DNA of 16,467 bases. It comes from Deltaproteobacteria bacterium (lineage in GTDB: Bacteria > Desulfobacterota_B > Binatia > UBA9968). Where the stretch lies: contig JACPSF010000051.1 of the NCBI GenBank assembly GCA_016193385.1, forward strand, positions 1 to 16,467, written 5' to 3'. The notes under the pieces were generated by a model that made no database searches, was not told the origin of the DNA, and saw only the letters and a program-made list of their open reading frames with translations. Made by a program: the position numbers and the translations under genes. Of the stretch, positions 14,543-16,467 are shown piece after piece. Within the stretch, counting starts at the first letter, position 1; every line of letters starts with the position of its first letter.

Positions 14543-15085
14543 ATGCCCTTCGAAGAAGCAAAAAAGATAAAAACGGGGGGCCCAAAGGGCGATTACTACC
14601 GCAAGTCGTTGGAGCGGTCTAAAAAGTTCCGCCAGGAGCTCGAACGGCGGAAAGTCGTCATCAAGTGCTCCGAGATGCCTTGGGAGAAAAGCCCGCAGGG
14701 CTTGATCAAGCACATCGTCAATGAAGAGATGTTCAGCCGTGAATTCGCCCTCGATATGTACATGCAGCTGCTTGAGCCCGGAAAGCGCTCGGGCAAACAC
14801 CGCCACATGGCGGAGGAAGTTTTCTACGTCCTGGAGGGACGAGGCTACGACCTGCACTGGGACGTCGAAGCCGATATCAATATCAAGTACGAATACCGTT
14901 GGGCCGAGGAACCGAAGAGGCTCGACTGGGCAGAAGGCGATTTCGTCTACATTCCGCCGTACACCACGCACCAGCACTTCAACACCGACCCGAACAAGCC
15001 GGCGCGCATCCTCAGCGCCACCAATCGCCTCGTTCGAGCTTTGGGGTTTGACTGGCTGGATCAGGTCGAAGACGCCCCGGAATAG
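14543..15085 (+). CDS. Single-domain cupin protein with complete metal site, 180 aa
   Basis: Paralogue of the preceding gene. Motif 1 is GKHRHMAEEVFYVLEGRG (84-101) with His86, His88 and Glu92; motif 2 is GDFVYIPPYTTHQHFN (122-137) with His133. This full three-His, one-Glu set normally holds Fe, Mn or another divalent metal. Between the motifs it has about 17 more residues than its neighbour (region 103-121, DLHWDVEADINIKYEYRW). The N-terminus is a basic helical stretch. The ATG at 14543 has AGGAG 5 bases upstream and comes 7 bases after the stop of the first cupin; an upstream in-frame TTG at 14522 is unlikely. It is convergent with nuoN. The substrate is not known; gentisate-dioxygenase-like or other cupin oxygenase activity would be speculation. 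Confidence 0.87.
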   Translation: MPFEEAKKIKTGGPKGDYYRKSLERSKKFRQELERRKVVIKCSEMPWEKSPQGLIKHIVNEEMFSREFALDMYMQLLEPGKRSGKHRHMAEEVFYVLEGRGYDLHWDVEADINIKYEYRWAEEPKRLDWAEGDFVYIPPYTTHQHFNTDPNKPARILSATNRLVRALGFDWLDQVEDAPE

Positions 15086-15104
15086 ACCGGACGCTTCCCC
15101 GCGC

Positions 15105-15125
15105 GCGACCGGTCGCCTGCAGGCG
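15105..15125. repeat. Two overlapping 12-base palindromes in a convergent gap
   Basis: GCGACCGGTCGC (15105-15116) and CGCCTGCAGGCG (15114-15125) overlap by 3 bases. They lie between the ends of the second cupin gene and nuoN, 19 and 17 bases from their stop codons. They cannot form both hairpins at once. There is no U tract, so a standard terminator is not supported. Confidence 0.5.
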
Positions 15126-15142
15126 CGGCGTTAATCAGCCAT

Positions 15143-16467
15143 CTATTTGAGAAAGAACCTCAAGGACTCGTTGGTGTATTGGACCAGGGGAGCCCAATAG
15201 ATGCCGAGCACGACGGTCAAAGAGCTGAGCACTCCGAGAAGAGCGGAATCCTTGGGGGTCATGAGCACCGGCTGATCCATAGGGCCAGGCTCGTCGAGGA
15301 ACATGGTTTTCACGATGCCCGCGTAATAGTAAAGCGAGATGACGCTGTTGATGATCGCCACAACGGCCAAAAAGTAAAACTCCTCGCGGATCGCGGCGGC
15401 GAACAGGAAAAACTTGCCGACAAAGCCCGCCAGCGGCGGAAGGCCGGTCAGCGAGAACAGGAAGATCGCCATACAGACCGCGGGAATTGCCGCGCCGCGC
15501 GAGGCAAGGCCGCGGTAAACTTCGATGTCCTCCCTGCCGGTCGCGTTGGCGACGATGACGACCACGAGAAAGGCGCCCAGGTTCATGATCAGGTAAACGG
15601 CAATATAGAAGAGCATCGCCTTCAGCCCCTCGTTGTTCAGGACGACCAGTCCCATCAGGATATATCCGGCATGGGCGATTCCCGAATAGGCGAGCAGGCG
15701 CTTGAGGTTTTGTTGATTCAGGGCGCAGAGGTTTCCCAAGGTCATAGTCACCATGCTCACGAGGAGCAGGAAATGGGGCCATTCCACGCCCGTGAGGAAG
15801 AGCCAGTTGCCCCCGTCTCCGAGACGGGAGACGGCCGGGAAGAAGAAGCGAATCAGGATCGCAACGCCGGCGGCATTCGAGCCGACGGAGAGAAAGGCCG
15901 TGATGGGTGTGGGAGCCCCTTGATAAACATCGGGAGACCACATGTGAAACGGAACGAAGACGATCTTGTAGCCGAATCCGGTAAGAATGAACAAGAAGGC
16001 GATAAAGAGACTCGCGCGGTTCATCCCGCCGTGCGCCAGGACCTCGTTGATCCGCGCGTAGTCGAGGCTCCCCGTCATCCCAAAGATCCAGCTCATACCG
16101 TAGATCATCGTCCCCGAGGCCACGCCGCCGTAGATCAGATACTTAAGCGCGGCCTCGCTCGATCTGCGGTTGCGCGGCAAGAACCCGGTCAGGATATACG
16201 AGGTGAGGCTTACGAGCTCCAAAGACAGGTAGGCCATCAGCAGGTTCGCGGAGGAGGCCATGAAAAACATGCCGAGCGCGGAGGTCAGCAGGATCGTGTA
16301 GTATTCCCCTTGGTGGACATCCTTCACTTCGCGGCTGCTAAGCGAAATCCACACGACCAAAAGAGCGGCCACCAGGGAGACGACCTTGAAAAAGAGACTG
16401 AAATTGTCGAGCACGATCATGCGGTGAAAAAGCAACCCCTCCGGGGCGACGTAGAGTCTCAGGGTAG
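15143..16467 (-). CDS. nuoN: NADH-quinone oxidoreductase subunit N (nuoN), 5' end off window
   Basis: An antiporter-like proton-pumping subunit in the membrane arm of respiratory complex I. The 440 visible residues are mostly transmembrane helices. Key family motifs: the glutamate in YLSLELVSLTSYILTGF, RSSEAALKYLIYGGVASG, the lysine and His-rich loop GYKIVFVPFHMWSPDVYQGAP followed by TPITAFLSVGSNAAG, LKRLLAYSGIAHAGYILMG, and LTGLPPLAGFVGKFFLF. The frame stays open to the right edge (TLRLYVAPEGLLFHRM...), and the first helix of about 40-60 residues is missing, so the true start lies outside. A TTG at 16435 or ATG at 16420 as start would truncate the protein. In nuo operons this is usually the last gene, so nuoM and nuoL are expected just beyond the edge. 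The stop is at 15143. Confidence 0.95.
   Translation of the reverse strand, partial: TLRLYVAPEGLLFHRMIVLDNFSLFFKVVSLVAALLVVWISLSSREVKDVHQGEYYTILLTSALGMFFMASSANLLMAYLSLELVSLTSYILTGFLPRNRRSSEAALKYLIYGGVASGTMIYGMSWIFGMTGSLDYARINEVLAHGGMNRASLFIAFLFILTGFGYKIVFVPFHMWSPDVYQGAPTPITAFLSVGSNAAGVAILIRFFFPAVSRLGDGGNWLFLTGVEWPHFLLLVSMVTMTLGNLCALNQQNLKRLLAYSGIAHAGYILMGLVVLNNEGLKAMLFYIAVYLIMNLGAFLVVVIVANATGREDIEVYRGLASRGAAIPAVCMAIFLFSLTGLPPLAGFVGKFFLFAAAIREEFYFLAVVAIINSVISLYYYAGIVKTMFLDEPGPMDQPVLMTPKDSALLGVLSSLTVVLGIYWAPLVQYTNESLRFFLK

Overview
This window is a stretch of bacterial chromosome. It has moderate to high G+C, ordinary Shine-Dalgarno sites, short intergenic gaps and complete bacterial housekeeping genes. 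The mix (glutathione synthase, a complex I subunit, an allantoinase-type amidohydrolase, a glutathione transferase, cupins, groESL and hsp20) suggests an aerobic or facultative Gram-negative, perhaps an uncultivated soil or groundwater lineage near Deltaproteobacteria, Rokubacteria, NC10 or Binatota. That placement is inference from gene content only.

Layout. At the left edge (1-79, minus) is the first 26 codons of a transposase that looks like IS701 family. Next come a complete D-2-hydroxyacid dehydrogenase (179-1255, minus) and a tRNA-Phe (1511-1583, minus). A minus-strand gene series follows, reading right to left: prmA, rsmE, a zinc-ribbon RDD membrane protein, gshB. The first two are translationally coupled and the last two are 9 bases apart. 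Divergent from prmA is a DUF1015 gene (5057-6373, plus). It converges on a large minus-strand gene (6409-8652) for a membrane protein with three N-terminal helices and about 18 tandem 32-residue coiled-coil repeats. A 323-base non-coding gap containing a chain of inverted repeats separates this from a dihydroorotase/allantoinase-like amidohydrolase (8976-10358, minus).

The middle is a chaperone cluster. hsp20 (10522-10968, plus) converges on groES-groEL (13035 to 11114, minus), and two clear hairpin terminators lie back to back between them. No CIRCE element was seen, but each promoter region carries its own dyad: a 16-base palindrome before hsp20 and a 7-base inverted repeat next to the groES -35 box. 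On the plus strand after groES lie a glutathione S-transferase-like gene and two tandem, paralogous single-domain cupins; one of the cupins has lost the usual motif-1 metal-binding glutamate. The right edge is the 3' part of nuoN (minus strand), whose 5' end lies outside the window.

Most genes are routine. The points that deserve a second look are the 32-residue-period membrane coiled-coil protein, the asymmetric cupin pair beside a glutathione transferase, the amidohydrolase with a replaced substrate-side motif, the hairpin chain at 8761-8859, and the dyads at the heat-shock promoters. I see no clear defence system, CRISPR array, integron or phage module.
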